A DNA stretch of 64,000 nucleotides from Ilyonectria destructans (Eukaryota; Ascomycota; Sordariomycetes; Hypocreales; Nectriaceae): the NCBI GenBank assembly GCA_020740775.1, contig JAHEWK010000002.1, positions 2,046,001-2,110,000 of the forward strand. The letters run 5' to 3'. Below are positions 35,820 through 46,333 of the stretch, one piece after another (positions within the stretch are counted from its first letter, which is position 1; every line of letters begins with the position of its first letter). Below the pieces are notes generated by a model. It was not told where the DNA came from and did no database searches. It worked only from the letters and a program-made list of their open reading frames with translations. The position numbers were made by a program, and so were the translations under genes.

Positions 35820-38800
35820 TCACACATCCTCGCCTTCGGCATCGACATCCTCTTCGATGGGTTCATTATGCTCCTGATCGGTTTCAGCCCCGGACGCGTC
35901 GCGATCGATGCCGTCCGCATTAGTCGGCACGCCGTTGGCCGTCTCAGTCGACACGACAACTGAATCATGCGCAGGTGTACCCACGGCCGAACCCTCCACC
36001 TTTTCAGGTTCCTTTGGAGGGTCCTGACCTTCGGTAATTGGCTGCAGTTGGGGTTGTGGCTCTTTCTCCCTCCACCCAGGTGGAAGGCCAGGGCCACTAT
36101 CAGCGTTGCCGTAGTCGGCCTTCTTAGTTCCTTTTGGCCATCGCCCAGGTCCCCGGCCCGTCCCGCCACTCTTCCGCCTTGACGAGCTTTTGGAGCTCTT
36201 GGAACTCTTCGGGCGTGATGGCGTGGGTCGATGGCTGCTGCTCCCGCCAGGCCGCTTGGGCCTTGAGCTGCTACTAACAGTTCGCGGCGCAGATGGGCGA
36301 CTCCCACTCTGGCGCGATCGATCGGCGCGCCGACTCCCTGTGACGGTTGGGAATATCTCGAAACGTGAAGGAGGGACGCCCCGGTATGGCAGTTCCCAAG
36401 GCTCTCCACTATCTTCCTCAACATCGTGCATCTCTTCATCTTTAAGGGACGCACTCTCATCGTCGTCAGCTGCAGCCATCTTCTCAACAGAATCGACTGG
36501 TTCCAGCACAGCATCATCCTCCGCCTCAGTTGATTCTCGCGGGTGTTCCGTCCCTTGCTCAGATGCGCTCTTCGTCTCGCCATTGGTGGTTGGCTGGCTC
36601 TCGGTGCCACCAGTCTCAAGACCCTCGTCAATTTTCGCCTCGTCGTCTTCGCGAGGCGCAATTGTATTAATGGGCGGGCCAAGCTCAAAGTTGGCTGCAT
36701 TGCTGCGCCCCATCACATACGGAGTCCAAGCGAGAGCCTCGGGTTTCAACCTCACATGCCCCTTGGACTCCCACTTGGCCACATATTGTCGACAGTAGTC
36801 CACATCCACTCTGAACGCGTAAAGCTTCGTATGTGGATCTCGCACCAAGGCACGCAGACCCTCCAAGGCAGCGATTACATCGTCGGCTGTCATTCCTGTG
36901 TCATCTGATATGCGTTTGATGCTGAGGCCTTGTTTCTTGTACTCCTCCCCGTCCATGACGTTGAGGAAGTACCGGCACAAAATTAAGCGCCAGTAGTTGC
37001 GGTAAGATACCAGGCCCATGTCTGACAATGGCTTTTCTGGCGAGCCCGTCTTCTGTTCGACTTTTGTGAGTAGGTATGAAAAATCAATGAGAAGATTGCC
37101 ATAGCCCTTCCGCTGGTGAATGGGTAATGTCAGAATGCATGAGACGTTGTTCTGGCTACTAGCCCGTTTTTCTTTGGAGAAATATCCCACAAAGTGGTAG
37201 CCGCAATCGTCGTATTCGCAGAGGACATAGAAGAGGAAGGGTTCCACGTCATAGTAAAGCGTCTTTGAGCCAAGGAACAACTTGGCAAGAAGACAAAGGT
37301 TTTGGCAGTAGACGGGATTTTTGCGACCGTCCACCTCAAATACTGACACAGAGCCGTGCCGATATATCTCATCGCCAGGAGGATGCTTTGCTGGGCATTT
37401 GAGCTTGTGCCTCCACGCGACATAGTCTGAGTTCATGTACTTGAGGCAGAATTCGCAGATATACAACACACGGTTTCGGCTGTACTCAGCTGGATACGGT
37501 GCTGCATACCAGGTATCGATTTCCCAGCCACCGAACTCAATGCACTCAATCTGACTGGCATTTTCGGTCGACTTCTTGGACTTTCGAATGGGGACGTCGG
37601 CCTCGGCTTGCATGGCGAGGACGCGGGCCCTCCATTCGTCTTCGGCCTTTTGTTTAGCTTCGTCGAATTTCCGGCGATCCTCGGGTATGGGGAGTGTTTT
37701 CGAGGTATCGGCCTCAACTTCCGACAAAATACCGCCATAGGGTTTGCCTTTCATATCTTCCGTCTCTCTATCGAAGAACGAGTAGAAGGGTTGTGAGTAA
37801 GCATCCGAGGTGAATGGCGTTGGGAGAATAGAGACCGGAGGAGGATCGTTCTTGGGGGTTGCCGCTACCGCTGCCGTTGCCACTGGTGTCGCGGCAGTAG
37901 CTGCTGGGCGCTGAGGTGGTGGTCTAATAGCACTCCCTGCTGGAGGTCGTCTTCTGTCGCGTTTTCTCCGAGAGAGGATTTCCTTGAGGTTGCCGGGTCG
38001 GACTTGGATCTTCAGAACTAGAGCGTTTCGGGTGCGTTTCTCAATAATGACTGGTGGCGGTCGCGAAACTTTGAGTCGAGCTCTTGAGGGATGTTGCCTT
38101 GTAGCTTCCGCCGAGTTTTCGTTGTCCATTGCGTCCTCGTTTGACGAGTTCGGCTCATTGGACTGATTCCGTCGGCGTTTTCTGAGAGACACGGCATTAT
38201 CCTCGGATTCTAGAGATGATGATTTGCGTTTCCTCAGCGTGCGGGAACCGTCCATCTCGTCGTCCATGAGAGGATCTTCGGTGAGGGCGGAAGGAGACGA
38301 TGAGCCATCAATTCTCGACTGAGAGGGCAATATTTCTCCAGGAAGCTCATGGACATCCGACTGCTGTGATATGAACTGGGCGTCGTCCACACCTTGATCA
38401 TCCATCTCTTGGTCCTCCTGCTCCTCGATGTCGGAATCGCCATGAAAGCACTCGGGGCATTTCCAATTTTTGGGATCTGGGGGAGTTAGTGTTTGATACC
38501 AACCCCAAAGACCGCCAGTGCTTACTGTTTTGCTCGCTCATAGCCGCCGAATCGCGGGCACATTGCTGATGCGCTGAGGTCCATTAGTGTGTGTTCCATA
38601 TTTAAAGAAGAGTGTCGCACCGTTTTCCCCACAGCCTGCACAAGACAGGAACGCTTCAAAGTCCTCACTGGGGTCGTTTTCCTCGTCTTGCTTGCAGAAT
38701 ATGCAGTTGTTCGTCGGAACCGCCTCCGAGTCTTCGTCTTCTTCACCCACACCCCTCGCGTCGTCCCATGGAGCCTCCTCGTCTGACTCGTCCTCGAGGA

Positions 38801-39269
38801 CACTGGGCGGATCAGATGCGTTGCTCTCTAAATCCTCTTCTTCGTCATCGGTTTCTCCCGGCTTGAATTTGACAGCGCCCACACCCTCGTCTTGGTCGTA
38901 TTCTTCTCCCTCGGCGTCCACGTCTCCCTCCTCTTCGATATCGTTGCGACCATGGCCGTTGGGACCATGGATAGCAATTTGTTGATGCATTATGTAGTCG
39001 TTATCTTCCTCGCCTTCGGCATCTTCGTCGAGCTCGCCTTCAGCATCTTCGTCAAGCTCCTCCCCCGATGCATCACGATCACTGAATTCCACCTCATCGT
39101 CCTCACCAACAGCACTATTTGTGCCAGTCCCCATACCGGCTTTCCTGGATCCTATCGCGTTGATTGTAGATGCTTCACCCGCGGTGTCGGCGGTGTCGTA
39201 CTCGGCGTCCTCGTCGGAGAGCATGACGCTCTGCTGTAGCTCTTCCTCTATCGCTTGTTTGTGTGGCAT
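35820..39269 (-). CDS. SAS3: SAS3-type MYST histone acetyltransferase
   Basis: Catalytic subunit of a NuA3-like nuclear complex acetylating histone H3. Exons 39269-38621, 38573-38526 and 38476-35820 give 1117 residues. The N-terminus is highly acidic (DEDAEGELDEDAEGEE). A PHD-like finger follows at about residues 195-245 (CIFC, CAGC, HQQC, CPEC), assembled across both introns. The MYST domain occupies roughly residues 540-820: the IECIEFGGWEIDTWY entry, C2HC finger (CEFCLKYMNSDYVAWRHKLKC), the acetyl-CoA loop RKGYGNLLIDFSY, and the catalytic region with the conserved Cys (VSCILTLP) and Glu-rich KPLSDMGLVSYRNYW. The C-terminus is a long Ser/Pro/Lys-rich, then acidic tail. ESA1 and SAS2 are less likely because of the PHD finger and the missing chromodomain. 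It shares a bidirectional promoter of about 690 bp with the complex I gene. Confidence 0.93.
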
Positions 39270-39955
39270 GGTTACTCCTGTGTCCTAATAAGAGAGCGGT
39301 CGAATTCGAAGGCTAAGCTGCGCATGTCGGTCGAGTCTGGGGTGTTGCGATGGGCTTCTCGTGGTGTCGTCACGTTCGGTGCATGACGATTCTGGCGGAG
39401 ACGCGGTCGCGGATCGAGGGGGGCGCGGCACTGGACGTACAGGGCAGCTATCGTTGAGCCAATTGCAAACTTAGGCGCAGAGGGCCTGGCTGCTGCAAAG
39501 AACGCGCCGGGAACTCGACCAGTAGTTGCTGCGAGGATGGAAGCCGGTGTCTTGTGGGATCAAGTCGCGTTAATCATGAGGTGTTCAACCAAGCCGTCGC
39601 GGGACCTTGTTACCACAGTGCGTGCGACTCCGGCCCTCAAGGCGCTGCACCTAATTTCGGTGTGCTGACTGTGCGGGCTCTCTATGCGCTAACTGTCCTC
39701 ATGCGCAGGGGGTCTGCGACAGGGCGACAGCTCCCGGTTCCGGTGTATGCCTCAGGCACTAACTCAATCACCAATCGCTCAATCGTCAATGGCTCGGTCC
39801 ATCGTGAGCTTCAAGACCAAGACCCGGCCGCTCGGAAGACCTACGATCACCCTGACAGCCTCGAACGACCGGTGAAACCTGGTCAATTCGACGCCTCAAC
39901 CAACGAACCACCCGCCGAATACCTTCGAGTCTGCCCAGGCAGCACTACCGCGACC
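39270..39955. promoter_or_regulatory. Bidirectional promoter region SAS3 / NDUFA1
   Basis: Divergent spacer between two start codons. No clear TATA box. Open frames across it end in, or overlap, the NDUFA1 first exon and look non-coding. Confidence 0.5.
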
Positions 39956-40446
39956 ATGCCGGTTCCCTTTGAGGCTCTCCTTCCCTATGTCATCATGACT
40001 GGCGTATGTATTTTGGGCGACCATTTGACCTAGTTGGACGGAAGCTCATGCAATGACAGATGTTCGCTGTCTCTGGTACCGGACTTGCCGTCATCAAGAC
40101 CTGGCAAAACGAGGGAAAGCGACCGCGCTACTCTGTTGACCAGTGGGACAAGGTGCGTTGGCTATCCCGCGTTTTGATTTCGTTTACAGATGCTAATTGC
40201 CGCCACAGCAAAGTATGATGCACCCCAAACGAGACGGTTCGATAATCCAGACGGAATACTGACGGAAGTTCTAGTGATGGACCGCGATCGTCGACTCACC
40301 GGGTCCCTACGAGGACAGACAGATAAAGCAGTGGCCCCTCCAGGCTTCGAACTGAACAACCCTTGGAAGGTACGTGCTGTTGGGTCTTTGCAAAGGAACC
40401 ACGGTTCACTGACTCGAAATAACAGTTGGAATCGCGCTTTCTGTGA
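39956..40446 (+). CDS. NDUFA1: Complex I accessory subunit NDUFA1/MWFE (NI9M-like)
   Basis: Small single-pass inner-membrane subunit of NADH:ubiquinone oxidoreductase. Exons 39956-40003, 40060-40152, 40209-40212, 40275-40369 and 40426-40446 give 86 residues. The start MPVPFEALLPYVIM and a membrane helix (MFAVSGTGLAVI) fit the family. The third exon is only CAAA. Joined as AAG-CAA-A|TG-ATG it yields the conserved WDKQMMDRDRRLTG; skipping it would give an immediate stop. Both flanking introns have good signals (GTGCGT, GCTAAT branch, CACAG; GTATGA, ACTGAC branch, TCTAG). An alternative 37-nt intron ending at 40189 would keep the frame but insert 28 alien residues, so it is less likely. The C-terminus is NNPWKLESRFL. 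Converges with NCS6. Confidence 0.88.
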
Positions 40447-40662
40447 GAAGCCAGATGCCTCGGCTCAGCTACATCAGCGAAAGTGCCGCATACGCATGTT
40501 GCAAGTGTACATATTAGAACGGAGAAGCATTGGGACGAGGGAGGAGGAAAGACGAACAAAACAAAAAGATTTCCTAATCCTCGCAGCCTTGTTTCCCTGT
40601 GATGTGATCTATGACGCAAATTTGCGACTTACTGGTTTAGAATCAGCACCTAGGTCCGGGCG

Positions 40663-41838
40663 TTATATTGCTATCTCCGCCCTGTTCTTGTTGAGCGTCT
40701 CTAATAATGTACATGCCTGGCACATGGCTTGACTTGACATGTATCCGCACTTGATACACTGCCCCAGCGTTTGCATTGGACCAGAAGCAGGCTCCTTCTG
40801 CCGCCGGCTGCGCATGGGCAACGCGACAGTATCCTCCTCCGGCTTGGGTGTTCCATTCGATGTAATCTCAGTCTCGAGGGGGGCGGACTTGGTCTGGCTC
40901 TTGATATTCGCTTCCACATGTGCCATCTCATTGCCAGAGGTGCGACCGTTGGCAGAACCGCATCCTCCCATACCCTCGCCTTCATCGCAGGCGCACGCCC
41001 CTTGCCCCTTGTCTGGTGTAAGTCGGGCCATGTCCTCTCCACTTCTGACGATATCTAGGATTGCACTTGGTCGAACTCTCTCCAGGTTCTTGATCAACCC
41101 TCGCGCAGTCCCTCGAAATGCTTCCGGGCTGTAGATGCATTCGGTGCTGAAGTAGTCCAGTTTCTTGTGGTGGGCGTACAACACAATCTCCTTCTCATAC
41201 GCATATTTCAGGGGCTTGCTTCTCTTCACCTCACTGCTTGAATTGCCAGTAACGATACTCGTACTTCGAGCCAACCTGGGTAGATCGCCACGAAGAAGGT
41301 TCATGAGTACCGTTTCTGCAATATCATCGGCGTTGTGTCCCGTCACAACATGCTTGATGGCCAGCTGCTTTGCGCCGCGGTCCAGGGCCTGCCGTCGAAA
41401 CACACCGCAGTAAGTGCAATTTCCTTTCTTGCCGATAGTCTCGACAACTTGGTCCATAGTCCATCCGTAGAGCTGGTCGTATCCCACAATTTCTAGGGGC
41501 ATGTCGTATTGAACTGCATTTCGCTTCACAGTCTCGAGTGAGTCATCTCGATATCCCTTGATTCCTTCGTCGACACTCAATAACACCAGGTTCAGCCCAT
41601 ACTTGTGTCGTTCGTTCAAAGTTTTCATCACTGACGCCAAAACTGTCGAGTCTTTGCCACCTGATGCACCGATAGCAACCCGTTCGCCTGGGAAGAAGAG
41701 CTTGGAAGATGTAATTGTGTGATGGACCTCATCTTCGAAGACCGCAAGAAAACAGTCTCGGCATAGTTTGTGATGATTCTTGGGCCGCTTGACAACAGCT
41801 CGGTTATTCTGACACCGCACACAAGGTGTAGGAGGCAT
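40663..41838 (-). CDS. NCS6: NCS6/CTU1, cytoplasmic tRNA 2-thiolation protein 1
   Basis: PP-loop ATPase that, with NCS2/CTU2, thiolates the wobble uridine (to mcm5s2U) in cytosolic tRNAs for Lys, Glu and Gln, using sulfur from Urm1. Intronless, 391 residues. N-terminal zinc ribbon CVRCQNN...CRDC, adenylation P-loop SGGKDST at residues 59-65, then CTYC ([10 protein letters not shown]), [14 protein letters not shown] and the conserved [11 protein letters not shown] cysteine. A second zinc motif ([16 protein letters not shown]) closes the protein. The linker between domains is Thr/Glu-rich and poorly conserved. The ATG at 41838 (MPPTPC) is chosen; the frame extends 21 nt further only with a GTG. 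Diverges from the eL8 gene across 489 bp. Confidence 0.96.
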   Translation of the reverse strand: MPPTPCVRCQNNRAVVKRPKNHHKLCRDCFLAVFEDEVHHTITSSKLFFPGERVAIGASGGKDSTVLASVMKTLNERHKYGLNLVLLSVDEGIKGYRDDSLETVKRNAVQYDMPLEIVGYDQLYGWTMDQVVETIGKKGNCTYCGVFRRQALDRGAKQLAIKHVVTGHNADDIAETVLMNLLRGDLPRLARSTSIVTGNSSSEVKRSKPLKYAYEKEIVLYAHHKKLDYFSTECIYSPEAFRGTARGLIKNLERVRPSAILDIVRSGEDMARLTPDKGQGACACDEGEGMGGCGSANGRTSGNEMAHVEANIKSQTKSAPLETEITSNGTPKPEEDTVALPMRSRRQKEPASGPMQTLGQCIKCGYMSSQAMCQACTLLETLNKNRAEIAI

Positions 41839-42327
41839 ATTGAAGAAACCAGTCGTCACTTCAGGATTCGAGGTCTTCTGTCTGCCGCCGAGTCAAGACC
41901 GTGAGAAGTTGTTGGTCGCTTTTTGGTTTTGTGAAAATCGGAAATTCAAGAAACTGGGAGTCTTGAAAGACTGCTGGCTGTCTGACAAGGTGTCTGTACT
42001 AGGAAGATCCTGACGCTTGAATCCAAAGGGTGTTTGCAAAGCCGACTTCTCCATTACTCATGCCTAGCCTGACCATCAGTCTGGCACGCTCGAAATTGAC
42101 ACTGTGCACACTGTGAAATGAGGCGCAAGTCACGTGCGAGCCGCCACACCAGCCCCTCTTCGTTGTGGGGCAGGGCAGGTGGAACGCGCGCGGCGCAGGA
42201 AGCCCTAATCTTTGTTCCCACCGAAAATCATTCACTTCTTGTCTTTTTTTTTAGTTTCTTCGTCAACCATCTCCAACCGTACCACGGACTTTGCTCTTCA
42301 ACCCACGAGCACTCACCCAAAGTCAAG
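41839..42327. promoter_or_regulatory. Bidirectional promoter NCS6 / eL8
   Basis: Divergent spacer. Just before the eL8 start it holds a pyrimidine-rich stretch (CTTGTCTTTTTTTTTAG around 42238-42254) that is typical of ribosomal-protein leaders. Confidence 0.55.
42201..42208 (+). promoter_or_regulatory. Tbf1-like ribosomal-protein promoter motif
   Basis: AGCCCTAA matches the ARCCCTAA consensus known for Tbf1 at ribosomal-protein promoters in several fungi. It lies 127 bp before the eL8 ATG. Binding here is inferred. Confidence 0.4.
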
Positions 42328-43471
42328 ATGGTAAGTACATGATCAATCACCTGGACTCTAATGGCCACAGTTTTGTGAGTCAAATGCGCTCTGCGCAATT
42401 GAGCCGCGGTGTCGCTTGCGACGCCGTCGGTATTCCGCCTGTCATCCTTTATTGGACCAGGTGAAGACTTGGCTGGAGATGCGGCGTGTGCAGAAATGCC
42501 ACTGCCTGCTCTCACTAGAGTTCAGAGAAGACCGTTTGGCTTGAACACCTTGCTGATGTCTTCTTTTCTCAATGACAGCCCCCCAAGTCTGGCAAGAAGG
42601 TCGCCCCCGCCCCCTTCCCTCAGGGAAAGGCTGGCAAGAAGGCCCCTAAGGTACGCATATCCAGATCTCCCCGTTGCCGATTTGAGATTGCTAACGGCTC
42701 GTCAGAACCCTCTCCTCGAGAAGCGACCCCGAAACTACGGTATCGGCCAGGACATCCAGCCCAAGCGCAATGTCTCCCGCATGGTGAAGTGGCCCGAGTA
42801 TGTCCGCCTCCAGCGACAGAAGAAGATCCTTCAGATGCGCCTGAAGGTTCCCCCGGCTTTGTCCCAGTTCCAGCACGTCCTCGACCGCAACACTGCCGCC
42901 CAGGCTTTCAAGCTCCTCAACAAGTACCGCCCTGAGACCAAGGCCGAGAAGAAGGAGCGTCTCCTCCAGGAGGCTACCGCCGTCAAGGAGGGCAAGAAGA
43001 AGGAGGATGTCTCCAAGAAGCCCTACACTGTCAAGTACGGTCTTAACCACGTTGTCGGTCTGATCGAGAACAAGAAGGCTTCTCTCGTCCTTATCCCCAA
43101 CGATGTCGAGCCCATTGAGCTCGTCGTCTTCCTTCCCTCTCTCTGCAAGAAGATGGGTGTCCCCTACGCCATTGTGAAGGGCAAGGCCCGTCTCGGCACG
43201 GTCGTCCACAAGAAGGTATGCATTTTTCGCCCAACCCAAAAAATCTTCGCATTACTAACCCCGCTCTTAGACCGCCGCTGTCCTCGCCGTCACCGAGGTC
43301 CGCGCTGAGGACAAGACTGAGCTCTCCAAGCTCGTCTCTGCCATCAAGGATGGTTACATGGAGTCCCACGACCAGGCTCGCCGACAGTGGGGTGGTGGTA
43401 TCATGGGCCCCAAGGCCGTGAAGCGAATTGAGAAGAAGCAGAAGGCTCTGGAGGCTGCTACCAAGATCTAA
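42328..43471 (+). CDS. RPL8: 60S ribosomal protein eL8 (L7a/L8)
   Basis: Structural protein of the large cytosolic ribosomal subunit, of the L7Ae/L30e/S12e/Gadd45 family. Exons 42328-42330, 42579-42650, 42706-43215 and 43271-43471 give 261 residues. The first exon is just the ATG, followed by a 248-nt intron with a TGAC-type branch and GACAG acceptor; a long first intron is common in fungal ribosomal-protein genes. Recognisable regions are the basic N-terminus ([17 protein letters not shown]), [20 protein letters not shown], the RNA-binding [19 protein letters not shown] and the C-terminal [20 protein letters not shown]. Codon use is strongly biased to C-ending codons, as expected of a highly expressed gene. 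Confidence 0.97.
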
Positions 43472-44769
43472 GCTGTCTAATACCCCACAATGCATTGCGA
43501 TTAAGGGATCAACGGTGTTGCACGGTTCAGGGCATGGAAAATGAATGATTTTTCTTGGGTTACATTTTATCCCGTCCCCCATCGCAGTGACCTGTGGGGC
43601 CTGGGTTCGACCCTTCCACAATAGATGATGAGCTTGTCTTGAAGTCAGACTTGAAATGTGATCATGATCTTACAATACCTGTGCAATCTTGTCCTTGCCA
43701 CGTTACGGGACATGGTATCTTCCGTGACTGTCTTGATAAGCTCAACGAATATGGCACGGAAAAATAACTGCCGAACCTTCAGCCCCTTGTCACCGCAACC
43801 ACGGTGTTGATCAGAACGCAAGACTCAGCCTCTAAAGCGTAAGCATTACTCTCGCCTAGAGTTGCTTTCACTTTAACAAGTCGTTTCTCGTTAAATGCCC
43901 TCGCGGGAAGGATAACGTAGTCTTCCTAGTCCCCCAAAGCGACTAGTCGAGCACCTCATTTCCACCTGTGCATAGAGACGCAAGGTGACTGTCTCTGATA
44001 ACTGAGAAAGGGTATCCATTCCTTGCCGCTTGGTTGGCTCCCGGTCTGCCGTCGTGGTTCATCACGGACATTGGTATTACGTCAACAGCCGCTGCTCGCA
44101 ATTAGATGGATCTCGCTGAGAGGATGCCTCGTTTTTGCTTGAGCATAAAGATGTAGCCATGGCCGATGCGTCATATCCATTCTCTGGTGTCTGAACTTCT
44201 AACCTTAAGAAATGTCCGAATCCGAGACTCGGTTCAAAGTAGGATGCAGCTGGTTTCAGTCACATGCAGCTTATCCTACTGGCAAAGATATTCATCATCT
44301 TCATAGTTGGAAAATGTCCAGAGTTTATTCTCCGACGGAAACCCTCTCAAGTGGATATACTGTGCAGTTGTTGTTCTGGGCACGCTGCTCATCAATATTG
44401 AGTCGCGAGAAGTCATTGGCGTACAATCGATTAATTTCTTATCAGCCACAAACTCACGCTGTCTAATTTTTCACACGGGACCTTCTTGTAGTGGTGATTC
44501 CAAAAGCAGAGTGATTGTGTATGCCTGAAGCTGGCTCTTGGCCTGTGTCTGACTGGCTATTAAAGACCAAGGATGGAAGGTGATTCCTAATCAGACCCAA
44601 CCTGCACTTCCTCCTTCTTTCGCATCGTTTACCCTACAATCCCTGTACTCTAAGATTCATCAGATCGTCAAGTAGTCTTGATATCGTGCTGAAAATTCCC
44701 TGCCCCACACGGTGTATCGTCACTCCTCCGCATTCCGCTCCAGCGCACATGGTCTCTGGTGTGCGATGC
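43472..44769. other. 1.3-kb spacer between eL8 and NTF2
   Basis: The two genes converge, so this should hold both 3' UTRs. I see no gene. A GGGTTCGACCC palindrome at about 43600-43610 resembles a tRNA T-loop, but no cloverleaf forms around it. Confidence 0.5.
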
Positions 44770-45469
44770 TTAACCGAAGATGAGCTTGAAGATGTCGTTG
44801 TAGACAAAGTACTGGCCAGAGGGGTCGCGGGCGAGCTGGAAGGACTGGCTGAAGTTCATGGGGTTCTGCTCCTCATCGACCTATAACAGGGGTGTTAGTT
44901 ATCCAGGAGGGCGAAAGCGGGTAGAAGTAATGAGGTGTCCGGGTTTCATACCAAGAGCTGACCGGTGACGAGGATGATGATGCCTCCATCTCCGTTCGAG
45001 GGCTGGGCGTCGAGGGTCGAGACCTGGTGCTTGACCTTCTGGAAGGGGAGGCCCTGAGGTTGGAGCAACGTCAGTGAGGGATTCTTCGCAGGAGCAGGGA
45101 GGAGGGTGTTATACGTACCACCAACTTCTCAACGACAGCAGTGGCACCTTGGACAGAGGCAGACTCGAAGGTAAGCATGGAGTTCTCGCGCTGTTTGAGC
45201 CGTTAGTCGTCTTCGTCCGTGTTGCATCGAGTGGCGGCGTGTACGACTTACGTAGAGGCCAAGGAGTTCCTTGCGATCCGCGTCGAACTTGTTGTAGTAG
45301 AACTCGACGAACTGGTCTATTCACACGTTTGTCAGCCTTGACAACTCGCGGCTGGGAGCGATGTTTGTTTGTGGGTCGAACGTACTCGCGATACCTTGGA
45401 AGTCTAGATGCGCGGTTAGTTTTAGCGTCAGAGGCACTCGGGGCAAGGAGCCAGGGACTTACCACCCAT
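44770..45469 (-). CDS. NTF2: Nuclear transport factor 2
   Basis: Carries RanGDP into the nucleus; a homodimer with a cone-shaped fold that binds FxFG nucleoporins. Six exons: 45469-45463 (7 nt), 45403-45386 (18 nt), 45316-45252, 45190-45119, 45053-44952 and 44880-44770, giving 124 residues, the standard length. Conserved segments are DFQGIANQFVEFYYNKFD, the ENSMLTFESASVQG strand, LPFQKVKHQVSTLDAQPS, and the C-terminal DEEQNPMNFSQSFQLARD with YFVYNDIFKLIFG. The unusually small first exons are required to obtain the conserved MGDFQGIA start. The mRNA export partner Mtr2 and NTF2-domain enzymes are excluded by length and these motifs. Confidence 0.95.
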
Positions 45470-46333
45470 CTTGAATGTCTGGTTACCGGCCTGGTGGTTG
45501 GAGTTCTAGGTGGTGGTTTGAGGGGGAGGAGAATGGAGAGGATGAGGGTAGCCTTGTTGTTGGGTTGTCGCAGAGTCTGCCCGAGGGGAAGAGGAGCACA
45601 GCAAGGAGAAGATGAGATGGATGGTGGGGTTGAGAGGGGCACAGTGCAGATTGGGCACGCACGTCACGCAGGCGGGGTGATGTACTACGTGATGTGCTGG
45701 GTGATGTGCTGTGCCATGCTGCGCATACGGTGTGTGCCACGCCACAGCGGCCCAGAGGAGGCGCTGCTGCCGTGGAAACGAGGCGGCACAGTACGGCCCG
45801 CTAGAGGCATAAATGGCGGGATGGAGCTTGTTTAGCCCGATATTGCACGTTGCAGGGTCAACTCGGGTACCCAGGTACCCGCCCCGGCCACTTGGATTAA
45901 AACTCGAGCTCCAGAAAACTTTCTCTCCTTTGCCAACCAAACCTCAATCAATGGTTGCTCCCAAGCTGAGCCCAACGTCGAGTGATGTTGGGCTGGGCTG
46001 GATGTCTTCCGGCCTGACCTGCCTGCTGACGCCCGCCATGATATCGATTTGCACCGTTCAAGTCCCGCTCGTCCGACCTGAGCTCGCCCAGTAAGGTATG
46101 TTACACTGCCAATGTTGCACTTCGCTTGTCTCCAGCAAGCCAAATCATGCCCACGACACTCCCACACCAACATGATGACACTCGCTTATAAGAACGGCCA
46201 ACTGAACTACATTGTTGAAACCAATTTTACCAAGCTTAATCGTCTGATTCTTTCCACATTCACGCTCTTCATGACTTCAGGACTCGTCCAACAGAAATCG
46301 TTGCTAACTCGGCAATCAGTCTAGAAGAAATAT
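45470..46333. other. Spacer upstream of NTF2
   Basis: About 860 bp containing the NTF2 promoter and leader, and the 3' flank of the beta-lactamase-fold gene. Frames in it overlap on both strands and show no product. Confidence 0.5.

Noticed and set aside
35816..36700. 294-codon minus frame inside SAS3
   Set aside because: Shadow of the SAS3 C-terminal tail in another frame.
42691..43239. 182-codon minus frame opposite eL8
   Set aside because: Antisense shadow caused by the strong codon bias of the ribosomal-protein gene.
43593..43625. tRNA-like T-loop GGGTTCGACCC
   Set aside because: The five-base stem does not pair around a seven-base loop, and no anticodon or acceptor arms fit upstream.
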